37,250 nt of DNA from Anaerolineaceae bacterium (lineage in GTDB: Bacteria; Chloroflexota; Anaerolineae; Anaerolineales; UBA11657). Numbering within the stretch: position 1 is the stretch's first letter; each line of letters opens with the position of its first letter. Below are positions 25,643-34,239 of the stretch, one piece after another. The notes under the pieces were generated by a model. The model worked only from the letters and a program-made list of their open reading frames with translations. It was not told the origin of the DNA and did not search any database. The stretch lies in assembly GCA_003569365.1 (NCBI GenBank), contig BGOS01000014.1, positions 1 through 37,250 of the forward strand. Reading direction: 5' to 3'. A program made the position numbers and the translations under genes.

Positions 25643-26402
25643 AGTATATTTTTATTTGTGGTCGCACACTTAACGTTGTACAGCAGCGGTGGGAGTGAAG
25701 CGCCAGCCGATTTGGGCGCTGCGAGCGCCAAAACGGGCGCAGTTGCCGGCGCGCAGCTAAGTGGAGTTTCCGCTCAAGCAGAGCGGGTGCAAGTGGGCGC
25801 TTGGTTGGATTCTTTACAGAGCTGGAGCTGGCCTGGCAGATACTGAAACATGCAGGTGAGCCAACTCCAGATCCGGCAATCGCACCCGCACGCTCACCAC
25901 CGTTGAAGACGAATGGTCAGCAGATGGCTGCTCCAGTGGCGGTGTACGAGTCAGGCCCCGTACTCAAGTTCGACGAGGCGGCAAAACTGACGGTGGCAGG
26001 CGGGCATACTCAGTGGCTGCACAAAATTTGCTTGAGAGCGGAGCCTCTCCCGAAACTGGGCTTGGTCAGGCAGTGCGCTGTTGATTCTATCCCGTGGAAA
26101 TGAAAGATACGGCGGAGCGTGGATAGCTGTGGTTGCGGCGCAGCCCGTTTGCAGCGAATGTGTTGACTGATAATGCTGCCGTAAGAAAGTGGTGCCCTTG
26201 GCCTGTGGGGAGTGGATGAAATCTCTTTCGATACCGAACAAATACCAGCATTGCCCGTGCGACAATGGGGAATTAGATGGTAGCGCAAGGTGAAGTTCAA
26301 CCCGCGCGGGGTCATCAGGTAACATGTGCGTATGTGCCGTGGCTTGAGTAGCCTGTCTGCCGGGTGGCGCTGGCCGGTTTGTCGGCCAGGGCGTTGCTAT
26401 CA
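25643..26402. other. 760-bp region without a convincing gene
   Basis: This stretch separates the M23-type gene from the divergent CoA cluster. The longest frames (25801-26103 on +, 25951-26403 on -) encode no recognisable protein and lack ribosome binding sites. A 6-bp hairpin (CTGGCC at 26370-26375, GGCCAG at 26384-26389) lies just before the thioesterase start and could influence its translation. Promoters for both flanking genes should be here, but I found no strong -35/-10 pair. Confidence 0.4.
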
Positions 26403-26927
26403 ATGATCCTGCAAGTCACGCCGCTCGCAGATGGCGCTGCGGTGCCGGCGCCGCTTGATATGTACCAGTGCGGCGTTATCGCCGAATGGGTTGACTACAA
26501 CAATCACATGACTGAAGCGGCATATCTCACTGCGTTTGGCTGGGCTTCAGATGTTTTGTTTCAATACATCGGCATAAACGACAACTACCGCGCTGCTGGC
26601 AACTCGTATTACACAGTTGAGACGCACATTATATTTGAGCGCGAGGCTGCACTCAACGACAAGTTGCGCATTACCACGCAAGTCTTGGATTTCGACTCTA
26701 AGCGGCTGCACTTTAATCACGAAATGTTCAATGCTGCGAAGCAGGAGCGCCTCGCGACTTGCGAGCAGATGTTGTTGCATGTCAATTCGCGGGCGGCCAA
26801 AGCCGCACCAATCCCCGAGTCGGTAGCCAAGGCACTCAAGGCGATTAGACTGAGCCATATGCGACTTGCGACCCCGCCGGAAGTCGGCCGAACGATGAAA
26901 ATTATCCACAAGGAACCGGGAGGTTGA
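26403..26927 (+). CDS. Hot-dog fold thioesterase (betainyl-CoA thioesterase-like)
   Basis: This 174-aa cytoplasmic protein resembles the thioesterases that accompany or are fused to bacterial carnitine dehydrogenases. The diagnostic segment is VIAEWVDYNNHMTEAAYL (the catalytic region of 4-hydroxybenzoyl-CoA-type hot-dog enzymes), followed by HIIFEREAALNDKLRITTQ and DFDSKRLHFNHEMF. It should release a free acid from a CoA thioester, plausibly betainyl- or butyrobetainyl-CoA. The ATG at 26403 has only a distant AGGG. An upstream GTG at 26364 is possible but less likely. The gene ends 3 bases before the acyl-CoA dehydrogenase gene, so the four-gene unit is one operon. Confidence 0.8.
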   Translation: MILQVTPLADGAAVPAPLDMYQCGVIAEWVDYNNHMTEAAYLTAFGWASDVLFQYIGINDNYRAAGNSYYTVETHIIFEREAALNDKLRITTQVLDFDSKRLHFNHEMFNAAKQERLATCEQMLLHVNSRAAKAAPIPESVAKALKAIRLSHMRLATPPEVGRTMKIIHKEPGG

Positions 26928-26930
26928 ATC

Positions 26931-28091
26931 ATGGACTTCGCGTTAACCCGGCAACAGGAAATGATCGTCGACACGACGCGGCAGTTCACCGAGCGGGAGT
27001 TGATGCCACACGAGGCAAAAGTTGAGCGGGACGGCGAAGTCGCGCCGGATCTGGTCAAGCAAATTAAGCAGCGTTCAATTGCTGCAGGCATCTACGCCTG
27101 CAACATGCCGGCTGAACTTGGTGGCGGCGGGCTTAATTCTTTCGAGACAACGCTCGTGGACCGGGAACTTGGGGTGACCGCGTATGCGCTGCAATATATT
27201 GTGGCACGACCCAGCAATATTTTGCGGGCGTGCAAAGGCCGGCAAATTGAGCAGTATCTGACCCCCACAATCCGGGGTGAGCGCGTCGAGTGCTTGGCGA
27301 TGTCTGAACCTGGCGCCGGCTCAGATGTGCGGGGAATGAAGTGCACTGCAACGCGTGATGGCGACGACTGGCTTATCAATGGCAGCAAACATTTCATATC
27401 CCACGCCGATCTGGCTGACTATGTGATTCTGTTTGCAGCGAGTGGTGAAGAACAAACCGCGAAGGGCGTAAAAAAGAAGATCACCGGGTTTCTTGTCGAT
27501 TTTGATTCCAAGGGCTGCGAGCGCGTTAAGGGCTACAACTGTGTCTCGAACAATGGGTATCACAACCTGATAATTAATTTCGACAACTGCCGCGTGCCGG
27601 CAGGCAATGTACTGGGCGAGGAACACCGGGGTTTTGATACTGCCAACGAGTGGCTTGGGTCCTCCCGCCTGCAGGTGGCTGCAGTGTGTGTTGGTCGCGC
27701 CCGGCGCGCATTGCAGCTTTCGGTGGCGTGGGCGGCAACCCGCGAACAGTTCGGCCAAAAAATCGGCAAGTTTCAGGGTGTGTCGTTCAAGCTGGCTGAC
27801 ATGCAGATGCGCCTGGACGCGGCCGAGCTGCTGACTTTGCGGGCTGCGTACAACGATGCGCAGGGCAACTTCAGCGACACTGAAGTTGCGATGGCCAAGG
27901 TGTTTGCCAGTGAGATGTGCCAGTTTGTGACGGATGAGGCGATCCAGATTTTTGGCGGCATGGGCCTGATGGACGAACTGCCACTTGAGCGCATGTGGCG
28001 TGACACGCGGGTCGATCGCATCTGGGACGGCACGAGTGAGATTCAGCGGCACATTATTTCGCGCGCACTGTTGCGTCCCCATGGGGGCTGA
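26931..28091 (+). CDS. Acyl-CoA dehydrogenase, CaiA-like
   Basis: This 386-aa FAD enzyme has the standard N-helical, middle-beta and C-helical domains. LAMSEPGAGSDVRGMKC and the TREQFGQKIGKFQ motif are typical, as is IQIFGGMGLMDELPLERMWRD near the end. In the position of the usual catalytic Glu (YEGT) it reads IWDGTSEIQ, with Asp366, and the alternative helix-G position has Ser-Arg rather than Glu. In its context it would act as a crotonobetainyl-CoA reductase or butyrobetainyl-CoA dehydrogenase. GGGAGG ends 8 bases before the ATG. Its end overlaps the following ligase gene by 11 bases. The family call is firm; the substrate is inferred from the neighbours. Confidence 0.87.
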   Translation: MDFALTRQQEMIVDTTRQFTERELMPHEAKVERDGEVAPDLVKQIKQRSIAAGIYACNMPAELGGGGLNSFETTLVDRELGVTAYALQYIVARPSNILRACKGRQIEQYLTPTIRGERVECLAMSEPGAGSDVRGMKCTATRDGDDWLINGSKHFISHADLADYVILFAASGEEQTAKGVKKKITGFLVDFDSKGCERVKGYNCVSNNGYHNLIINFDNCRVPAGNVLGEEHRGFDTANEWLGSSRLQVAAVCVGRARRALQLSVAWAATREQFGQKIGKFQGVSFKLADMQMRLDAAELLTLRAAYNDAQGNFSDTEVAMAKVFASEMCQFVTDEAIQIFGGMGLMDELPLERMWRDTRVDRIWDGTSEIQRHIISRALLRPHGG

Positions 28092-30117
28092 TCGGCGGCT
28101 GGCGCGCACGCTGCACCCGCGTTCCATTGCGTTGTTTGGCACGGGGCCCGCGCAAAGGGTGATTGTTCAATGTCAAACTTTGGGTTTCGGCGGCGGGTTG
28201 TGGCCAATTCACCCAACGCGCGAAACCATTGCCGGCGTGCGGTGCTTTAGGGCAGTTGCGGACTTGCCGCACGCCCCGGATGTTGCATTCGTCGCTGTCA
28301 ATCGCCATGCAACAATCGATGTGGTGGCGCAGTTGGCTAAGGCTGGCGCGGGCGGGGCTGTGTGTTACGCGTCCGGCTTTGCTGAATCGGGCACACAGGC
28401 TGGTGTTGACGGCGCTGCCCTGCAACAACAGCTTGTCGAGGCGGCGGGCGCAATGCCGTTGCTGGGCCCGAATTGCTACGGATACATCAACGCCCTTGAT
28501 GGTGTTGCGCTGTGGCCTGACCAGCACGGCTGCCAACCGGAACCGGGCGGCTCGGCGATTGTCAGCCAAAGCGGCAATGTGGGGCTCAACCTAACATTGC
28601 AGCAGCGCGGCCTTAATCTCGCTTACATGGTGACCGTTGGCAATCAGGCAAGCGCGGGAATAGAAGACTGCCTGGAAGTGTTCATTGACGACAGCCGGGT
28701 TACCTCCATTGGATTATTCGTCGAAGCGATTGTTGACCCGGTGCGGTTTGCACGACTGGCCGGCACTGCGGCACAACGCAACCTGCGGATTGTGGCATTG
28801 CAAACCGGGCGCAGCGCAGCTGGCGCATTAATCGCCGCGTCGCATACCGCGGCGCTGGCGGGCCGGCGCAGCGCATACGCGGCGCTTTTTAAGAGATGCG
28901 GTGTGGCGATGGTCCAATCACCCGCAGAACTGATAGAGGCGCTGAAATTGCTCAACCAGGGGGGTGTGCTTACGGGCAGCAAACTTGTGTCACTTTCGTG
29001 TTCGGGCGGTGAAGCGTCGCTGATGGCTGACCTAAGCGAGCAGACCGCGCTGCGCTTTGAACCGTTTTCTTCCGAACACTGCCAACGCATTAGCGCAACG
29101 CTGACCGAGCTTGTGACGGTGGGTAATCCTTTTGACTATCACACCTTCATGTGGGGTGATCGCGAGGCCACAGCCAATACTTTTACCCAGGTGATGAATG
29201 GCCCGCAGGATGCAACGCTGCTGCTGCTTGACACCCCGCCGCGGCCCGACCAGCAATCGGACGCGTGGGTTGGTGCTGCGCAGGCGCTTGGCGCTGCGGC
29301 GCAGGCGACGAACAGGCGCGGCGTGGTGGTGGCAACACTGCCGGAGTGCGTGACTGCTGATGTGCGCGCTGCAGCCCGCGCTGCGAAGCTGGTAGTGCTG
29401 CAAGGTTTGCACGAAGCGCTTGCCGCGCTTGATGCGGCTGCGTGGCTGGGAGCCAATGCTCCCGGGGCAGAGCCTGCTGCGGTGGTTGCACCAGTGCAGA
29501 CCAAATTGATCGACGAAGCAGATGCAAAAGTTCTGCTGCAGAAAAATGGGGTCACTGTGCCAAAAGGGGCGCGCTGCCGGTGCGCAGATGTTCTCGCGAC
29601 AGCAAAAAATATTGGCTACCCCATTACATTGAAGGGGCTGGGTCTTGCGCATAAGAGCGAGTCTGGTGCCGTCCACGTCGGCCTTAGAAATGCGGACGAA
29701 CTCAGCGCAGCAGTCAAGAAGCTGCCCCAAAAAATTACTGAGTGTCTTGTGGAACAGACGATCACTAATGTTGTGGCCGAAATTCTGGTCAGCGTCCGGC
29801 GCGATGCCCCGGTGGGATGGCTGGTCACGCTTGGCGCAGGCGGCGTCTTTACCGAACTCTGGCGCGACACGGCCTGTTTGCTTGCTCCAGTGAGCGCCGC
29901 GGATATTCGGCGGTCGCTCGAATCCCTTCGAATATTTCCGCTTTTGACGGGGTTTCGCGGACAGCCGGCTGGCGACATCAATGCGCTCGTGGCCCTGACT
30001 CAGAGCGTGATACTCCTGGCGCTTGGTAACAACCTGGCCGAGATTGAAATAAACCCGGTGCTTGTAACGCCCAATGCTGCAGTGGCCGCAGATGCCTTTA
30101 TGGTTGCGGAGCAATAA
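28081..30117 (+). CDS. Acyl-CoA synthetase (ADP-forming), fused alpha-beta type
   Basis: This 678-aa protein joins a CoA-binding domain (HPRSIALFGTGPAQRVI), a succinyl-CoA ligase-like domain (AIVSQSGNVGLNL, then AASHTAALAG with the phosphohistidine candidate His255) and a C-terminal ATP-grasp domain (from about residue 475, LLQKNGVTVPKG, ending in AEIEINPVLV). Such enzymes interconvert acyl-CoA plus ADP and phosphate with the acid plus ATP. The ATG at 28081 overlaps the dehydrogenase stop by 11 bases. Its TAA shares one base with the next start (TAATG). Placed between CaiA- and CaiD-like genes, it may activate carnitine or crotonobetaine, a task done by CaiC or CaiB in enterobacteria, or harvest ATP from the product CoA ester. 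Confidence 0.88.
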   Translation: MGADRRLARTLHPRSIALFGTGPAQRVIVQCQTLGFGGGLWPIHPTRETIAGVRCFRAVADLPHAPDVAFVAVNRHATIDVVAQLAKAGAGGAVCYASGFAESGTQAGVDGAALQQQLVEAAGAMPLLGPNCYGYINALDGVALWPDQHGCQPEPGGSAIVSQSGNVGLNLTLQQRGLNLAYMVTVGNQASAGIEDCLEVFIDDSRVTSIGLFVEAIVDPVRFARLAGTAAQRNLRIVALQTGRSAAGALIAASHTAALAGRRSAYAALFKRCGVAMVQSPAELIEALKLLNQGGVLTGSKLVSLSCSGGEASLMADLSEQTALRFEPFSSEHCQRISATLTELVTVGNPFDYHTFMWGDREATANTFTQVMNGPQDATLLLLDTPPRPDQQSDAWVGAAQALGAAAQATNRRGVVVATLPECVTADVRAAARAAKLVVLQGLHEALAALDAAAWLGANAPGAEPAAVVAPVQTKLIDEADAKVLLQKNGVTVPKGARCRCADVLATAKNIGYPITLKGLGLAHKSESGAVHVGLRNADELSAAVKKLPQKITECLVEQTITNVVAEILVSVRRDAPVGWLVTLGAGGVFTELWRDTACLLAPVSAADIRRSLESLRIFPLLTGFRGQPAGDINALVALTQSVILLALGNNLAEIEINPVLVTPNAAVAADAFMVAEQ

Positions 30118-30881
30118 TGAGTATTGAGATCGTGCCCAATGGCGAGATTTTGGAAATCACAATCAATCGCCCAAAAGCCAACGCGATTGATGCGGCGACG
30201 AGTCGTGAGATGTCATCAGTGTTCGAGGCGTTCATGAACGATTCGAGCTTGCGCGTGGCAATCGTGACCGGAGCCGGCAACAAGTTTTTTTGTGCCGGCT
30301 GGGACCTGAACGCGGCGCGTGCAGGCGAAGCTTTTGAATCGGACTATGGCGCAGGCGGTTTTGGCGGCATCTGTGAACTGAAGCACCGTCCCAAGCCAGT
30401 GATTGCTGCGGTCAACGGCATGGCTGTCGGTGGCGGTTTTGAGATTGCATTAGCGGCGGACCTGATTGTGGCCGCTGAGCACGCCGAGTTTTTCCTGCCT
30501 GAGGTAAGTCTTGGTTTGATTGCCGACAATGCCACCATCCGACTGCCGCGAATGGTGCCGCCAAATATTGCCCGCGAAATGCTGATCGCCAGCCGGCGCA
30601 TGGCGGCGCCCGAAGCGCAAACATGGGGCATCGTCAATCAGGTGGTGACAGCTGAAGATTTGTTGCCTGCCGCGCGCCGGCTTGCGGAAAGAATATGTGC
30701 TGCTGCGCCGCTCAGTGTCGCTGCCGTGCTTGAGTTGATTCGGGAACTTGAGGCCGTGCCAATCGCTGATGCGATGCAGGTGTTGCGCAACAATCAGACT
30801 TACCGCGCAGCGATCAACTCGCAGGACGCCCAGGAAGGCGCAAGTGCTTTCGCCGAAAAGCGCAAGCCGAAGTGGCTGTGA
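30117..30881 (+). CDS. caiD: Enoyl-CoA hydratase, carnitinyl-CoA dehydratase-like
   Basis: This 254-aa crotonase-fold enzyme matches CaiD closely in motif order: FFCAGWDLNAARAGEAFESD, VNGMAVGGGFEIALAADL, FFLPEVSLGL, LPRMVPPNIAREML and a C-terminal GASAFAEKRKPKW. The two catalytic acids are Glu109 and Glu129, corresponding to Glu111 and Glu131 of E. coli CaiD. CaiD hydrates or dehydrates carnitinyl-CoA/crotonobetainyl-CoA. The ATG at 30117 overlaps the ligase stop by one base. It is the last gene of the unit, followed by 146 bases and a convergent gene. Specificity for carnitine is strong by similarity but not proven. Confidence 0.85.
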   Translation: MSIEIVPNGEILEITINRPKANAIDAATSREMSSVFEAFMNDSSLRVAIVTGAGNKFFCAGWDLNAARAGEAFESDYGAGGFGGICELKHRPKPVIAAVNGMAVGGGFEIALAADLIVAAEHAEFFLPEVSLGLIADNATIRLPRMVPPNIAREMLIASRRMAAPEAQTWGIVNQVVTAEDLLPAARRLAERICAAAPLSVAAVLELIRELEAVPIADAMQVLRNNQTYRAAINSQDAQEGASAFAEKRKPKWL

Positions 30882-31027
30882 AAATACCCGGGTCTTTCAC
30901 CTGAGGGTTTGAGCGTTAATCTCTGCCGGGCTGCCGCTATCGCCGCTAACAAAGGCAACATATTCCCGCCCGGCAAGCAACCTGAAGTGTTTGTCGAGGC
31001 TGTTATTGCAGGGGCATTTGTGGACGC

Positions 31028-32038
31028 CTAATCACCCGTTGCCGCGGCGCTGGCGGGCTGCTGGAACTGGCCGGCCACCCAGCTCACAAGCAGGTAGATG
31101 CCATACAGGAAGAAGATGACCATGTAGTCCAGCAGTGGGATGCGGATAATTTCATGGATTTGGGCCAGGCGCCCGGTCACTGCATAAGACACCACCGCGC
31201 CAACAACAAACAGCGCCGCCAGCAGGCGCTGCGACAATGCGTTCAGCCCCAGGCCGTACATTTGCGTCAGCACCACAAGTGAACCAAAACCAAACGCAAA
31301 CATTGGCCAGAGCGTGTTGCCCTGCAGTATGGCAACCACCACGCCGTGGATCAGCACAAAAAATTCGAGCGCGAAGGTCCAGTATTTGTTGATGTGGGCG
31401 CGGTTGAAGATGAGCGCGCTCTGCACGAAGAGCATAAACATGTAGAAGAAACCCATCAGGTGCCCCCATGTGCCTTCGGTGGGGTGGTACCAGAAGGTGT
31501 AAATGATGGCCCACGAGAAGAGGTAGCCGTGGTACTGGCGCGCTGCCTGCATAAAGCCGGGCTTGAACTTAAACTTCTTGCCGAAGATCAGGCCACGGCG
31601 CGGAGTTTCAAACAGGATCACAATCATCAGCATCAGCGCCACCGAGCCCAGCGCTGTGGCCTCGTGCACATCTGCGGCCAGGCCGTCGTAGTACAGGTGG
31701 CTCTGTGCAAAGTGCAGACCGATTGCAGCCAGAGTGACCGCGATCATGGCCCAGTTAAACCAGCGCAACTCTGTGCCAAAAGCCGGCTTTTCGCGGCGTG
31801 CGCGATAGATGATGGCCCACACAATGATGTTGTGCAGCAGGTAACCCGCCCACGCTGTGAGGCGCGCAATGGCAGTGGGCTCGGCCAGCCGCCACGGGTA
31901 AGCAAACGGTACTGTGGGACCGACAATGCTAAACGCCGTGAGGTTGGCGGCCGTGGCCGCAATGATGATGGTGAACGCCGCAGCCAGCGCCACCCCGGGC
32001 ACCACCAGCTTGGCAGTTGGGTTCATTGTCATTTGCAT
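31028..32038 (-). CDS. Polytopic membrane protein of unknown function (about 10 TM)
   Basis: This 336-aa protein has about ten hydrophobic segments and a short polar C-terminus. His and aromatic residues cluster near the membrane faces (GLHFAQSHLYYDG, YHGYLFSWAIIYTFWYHPTEGTWGH, LIHGVVVA), which could bind haem, metal or quinone, but no recognised motif proves it. A basic loop (GKKFKFKPGF) should be cytoplasmic. The ATG at 32038 has GGGAG 8 bases upstream. I do not recognise the family. It is transcribed in the same direction as the photolyase gene but 209 bases apart, so it may be separate. Its stop overlaps the end of the region downstream of caiD. Confidence 0.75.
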   Translation of the reverse strand: MQMTMNPTAKLVVPGVALAAAFTIIIAATAANLTAFSIVGPTVPFAYPWRLAEPTAIARLTAWAGYLLHNIIVWAIIYRARREKPAFGTELRWFNWAMIAVTLAAIGLHFAQSHLYYDGLAADVHEATALGSVALMLMIVILFETPRRGLIFGKKFKFKPGFMQAARQYHGYLFSWAIIYTFWYHPTEGTWGHLMGFFYMFMLFVQSALIFNRAHINKYWTFALEFFVLIHGVVVAILQGNTLWPMFAFGFGSLVVLTQMYGLGLNALSQRLLAALFVVGAVVSYAVTGRLAQIHEIIRIPLLDYMVIFFLYGIYLLVSWVAGQFQQPASAAATGD

Positions 32039-32247
32039 AAATCAAGCTCCCTGTTTTTTAACGGTGAAGACGCGGGCAGCCAGTTCCGCCCGGGCGCACA
32101 GCTGGTGCAATGCGGGCGGCACGGGAACGCGCTGTAGTGCAGTTATAAATCATTTTTGTGAAGGGTGTACGCCCGGTTCTGCAGCCAAGTGGGCGGGCAC
32201 TGGCGTTGCCGCGGATTTACAGGCGGCGTTGCGGTGCGGCGGGCTGC

Positions 32248-33783
32248 CTATTTGTAGCCGGTTTCCAGCCCGTCCAGAAACGCCTCGGCTTCCGTGATGA
32301 TCTGCTGCTTGTTTTCCGCCGGCATGCGCGCCAGCGTGCCATAGGGCAGCGCCATGCGCGGGTTGGGCTTTAACTTTTCCGCATTCACAATCAGGAAATA
32401 CCAATAGAGATAATTGAAAGGGCAGGCCTTTGGCCCCAGTTTAATTTTCGGGCTGAAGGCACAACCGGCGCAATAATTGGACATGCGATCGATGTATGCA
32501 CCGGAGGCTGCATAGGGCTTGGAGCCCAGCCGGCCGCCGTCGGCATGCAGCGCCATGCCATGCGTGTTGGGCAGCTCCACCCACTCAAACGCATCGGCGT
32601 ATACGCTCAGGTACCAGTCTTCCACTTGCGCCGGCGCAATGCCGGCCAGCAGCGCAAAATTTCCGGTGAGCATCAAGCGCTGAATGTGGTGGGCGTAGGC
32701 ATTGCGGCGCGTGGCACCAATGGTCTCGCGCAGGCACTGCATGTTTGTTTCGCCCGTCCAGTAAAAGTCCGGCAGGGCGCGCCGCGCCTTTAAAAAGTTG
32801 GTGCGGGCGTAGGCGGGCATATCCAGCCAGTAGATGCCGCGCATGTATTCGCGCCAGCCCAAAATCTGGCGCACAAACCCCTCCACCGCTGCCAGCGGCG
32901 CGGTGCCCGCCTTGTAGGCTGCCAGTGCTGCAGTGCACACCTCTTGCGGGCTCAGCAGCCCGATGTTGATGTACGGCGACAGCACCGAATGGAAAAGGTA
33001 GTCGGCACTGCTGTTCATTGCGTCTTCGTAATCGCCAAACTTGGGCAGGCACTTGGTGCGGAAGTGCTGCAGCGCTTTGAGTGCATCCGCCCGCGTCACG
33101 GCCCAGCCAAAGGGCTCCACGTCACCAAAGTGGCCGGCAAAGCGCTGTGCCACCAATTCCATTACGGCACGCGTGATTGCGTCCGGCACAAAACGCTTTA
33201 GCGGCGGAATGGCAATGTGCTTGGGCAGCGCCTTGCGATTCTCCGCGTCATAGTTCCACTCTCCGCCTTCGGGCTGGTCCGCATTCATCAGCCAGCCGGT
33301 TTTGCGGCGCATCTCACGGTAGAAGAGCTCCATGCGCAAGCTTTTACGGCCGGCTGCCCAAGCTGCAAACTCGGCGCGGGAGCACAAAAAGCGGTCGTCA
33401 GCGCGAATCTCCACCGGCAAGCCGAGCTCCGCGCTCCAAGCTTGCATCATTTCCTGCACGCGCCATTCGCCGGCCTCGGTGGCCACCACGCAGCCCGCTT
33501 TGTGGCGCGCCAGCGCGCGGCGCAGCTCGCCGCTGAATGTGCCGGTGTTGGCGGGGTCATCCAGCTGCACATAATCCACGCGGATGCCTTCGGCGCGCAG
33601 CGCGGCTGCAAAGTGGCGCATGGCCGCGAGCACCAGCACAATCTTCTGCTTGTGATGGCGCACATAGGTTGTCTCTGCCTGCACTTCCAGCAGCAGCACC
33701 ACATCCTTGGCGCTATCAAGGCCCTGCAGCGCGCTCACAGAGCGGCTAAGTTGATCGCCCAGCACCAGCCGCAGCGTCTTCAT
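32248..33783 (-). CDS. FeS-type (6-4) photolyase / cryptochrome (PhrB class)
   Basis: This 511-aa protein belongs to the FeS-BCP photolyases that repair (6-4) photoproducts with light. It begins MKTLRLVLGDQLS, the photolyase-related N-terminal domain. The four [4Fe-4S] ligands are Cys350, Cys438, Cys441 and Cys454, exactly the numbering of Agrobacterium PhrB. The C-terminal FAD domain contains QILGWREYMRGIYW and the NTHGMALHADGG loop. The group also binds a ribolumazine antenna, which cannot be read here. The ATG at 33783 overlaps the stop of the DUF2256 gene by four bases (ATGA); a longer start at 33903 would run through that gene in another frame. Confidence 0.92.
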   Translation of the reverse strand: MKTLRLVLGDQLSRSVSALQGLDSAKDVVLLLEVQAETTYVRHHKQKIVLVLAAMRHFAAALRAEGIRVDYVQLDDPANTGTFSGELRRALARHKAGCVVATEAGEWRVQEMMQAWSAELGLPVEIRADDRFLCSRAEFAAWAAGRKSLRMELFYREMRRKTGWLMNADQPEGGEWNYDAENRKALPKHIAIPPLKRFVPDAITRAVMELVAQRFAGHFGDVEPFGWAVTRADALKALQHFRTKCLPKFGDYEDAMNSSADYLFHSVLSPYINIGLLSPQEVCTAALAAYKAGTAPLAAVEGFVRQILGWREYMRGIYWLDMPAYARTNFLKARRALPDFYWTGETNMQCLRETIGATRRNAYAHHIQRLMLTGNFALLAGIAPAQVEDWYLSVYADAFEWVELPNTHGMALHADGGRLGSKPYAASGAYIDRMSNYCAGCAFSPKIKLGPKACPFNYLYWYFLIVNAEKLKPNPRMALPYGTLARMPAENKQQIITEAEAFLDGLETGYK

Positions 33784-33944
33784 ACTTGCGCAGCCGGCTT
33801 GCCGCCGCCGGTTTGGCGGCATTTGTCTGAGCAGTACCGCACGGCGGCCCAGTTGTTGCGCCATTTCTTGCGCCAGCTGAACGGGCGCGCACAAGCAGGG
33901 CACATTTTTGTCGGCAGGTCAGATTTTTTGCGCATCGCGGGCAT
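33780..33944 (-). CDS. DUF2256 small zinc-ribbon-like protein
   Basis: This 54-aa protein has MCPACARPFSWRKKW followed by AAVRYCSDKCR, the full DUF2256 signature with two Cys pairs likely to bind a metal. DUF2256 genes are commonly found next to or fused with photolyase-related genes, and here the two overlap as ATGA. The start at 33944 is chosen for the GGGAG site about 9 bases upstream. Its function is unknown; a chaperone or cluster-assembly role for the FeS photolyase is a guess from the coupling. The 295 bases upstream to 34239 hold no recognisable gene. Confidence 0.85.
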   Translation of the reverse strand: MPAMRKKSDLPTKMCPACARPFSWRKKWRNNWAAVRYCSDKCRQTGGGKPAAQV

Positions 33945-34239
33945 CAGGCGTGGCTCCCGGCTTGGGATGCCAGCTTGTAGGCCGGCGCAGGCTGCTGGGT
34001 GCTTGCAAAGCAAACTGCAACAGGCGTGGCACCGGCGCGCGCAGCGCTGGCGCTTGCAACTAACGCATGCAGCAGCGCTGTACGCGCCGGAACCGGCACA
34101 GTGCACAACTGAAAAATAGCAGCGGGAAAAGCATGCATCGGCGCAGCTTGGTTACACGATGGCACAAAGCAGCGCGCGTATGCGCGGACAGAGGGCGGCG
34201 GATGTGCGCTGCAGCGCTGCTCGCATTGCCGCCGCTGCG

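Noticed and set aside
25801-26103. 100-codon (+) frame in the 760-base gap
   Set aside because: No ribosome binding site or recognisable domain, and it is overlapped by an equally poor frame on the other strand.
30882-31031. In-frame continuation of 49 codons after the caiD stop codon, protein-like in composition
   Set aside because: caiD already ends with the expected FAEKRKPKW terminus, and the extension resembles no known CaiD tail; a stop-codon readthrough is not supported.
32248-33903. Longer photolyase starting at 33903
   Set aside because: The extra 40 residues overlap the DUF2256 gene in another frame and precede the normal photolyase N-terminus MKTLRLVLGDQLS.
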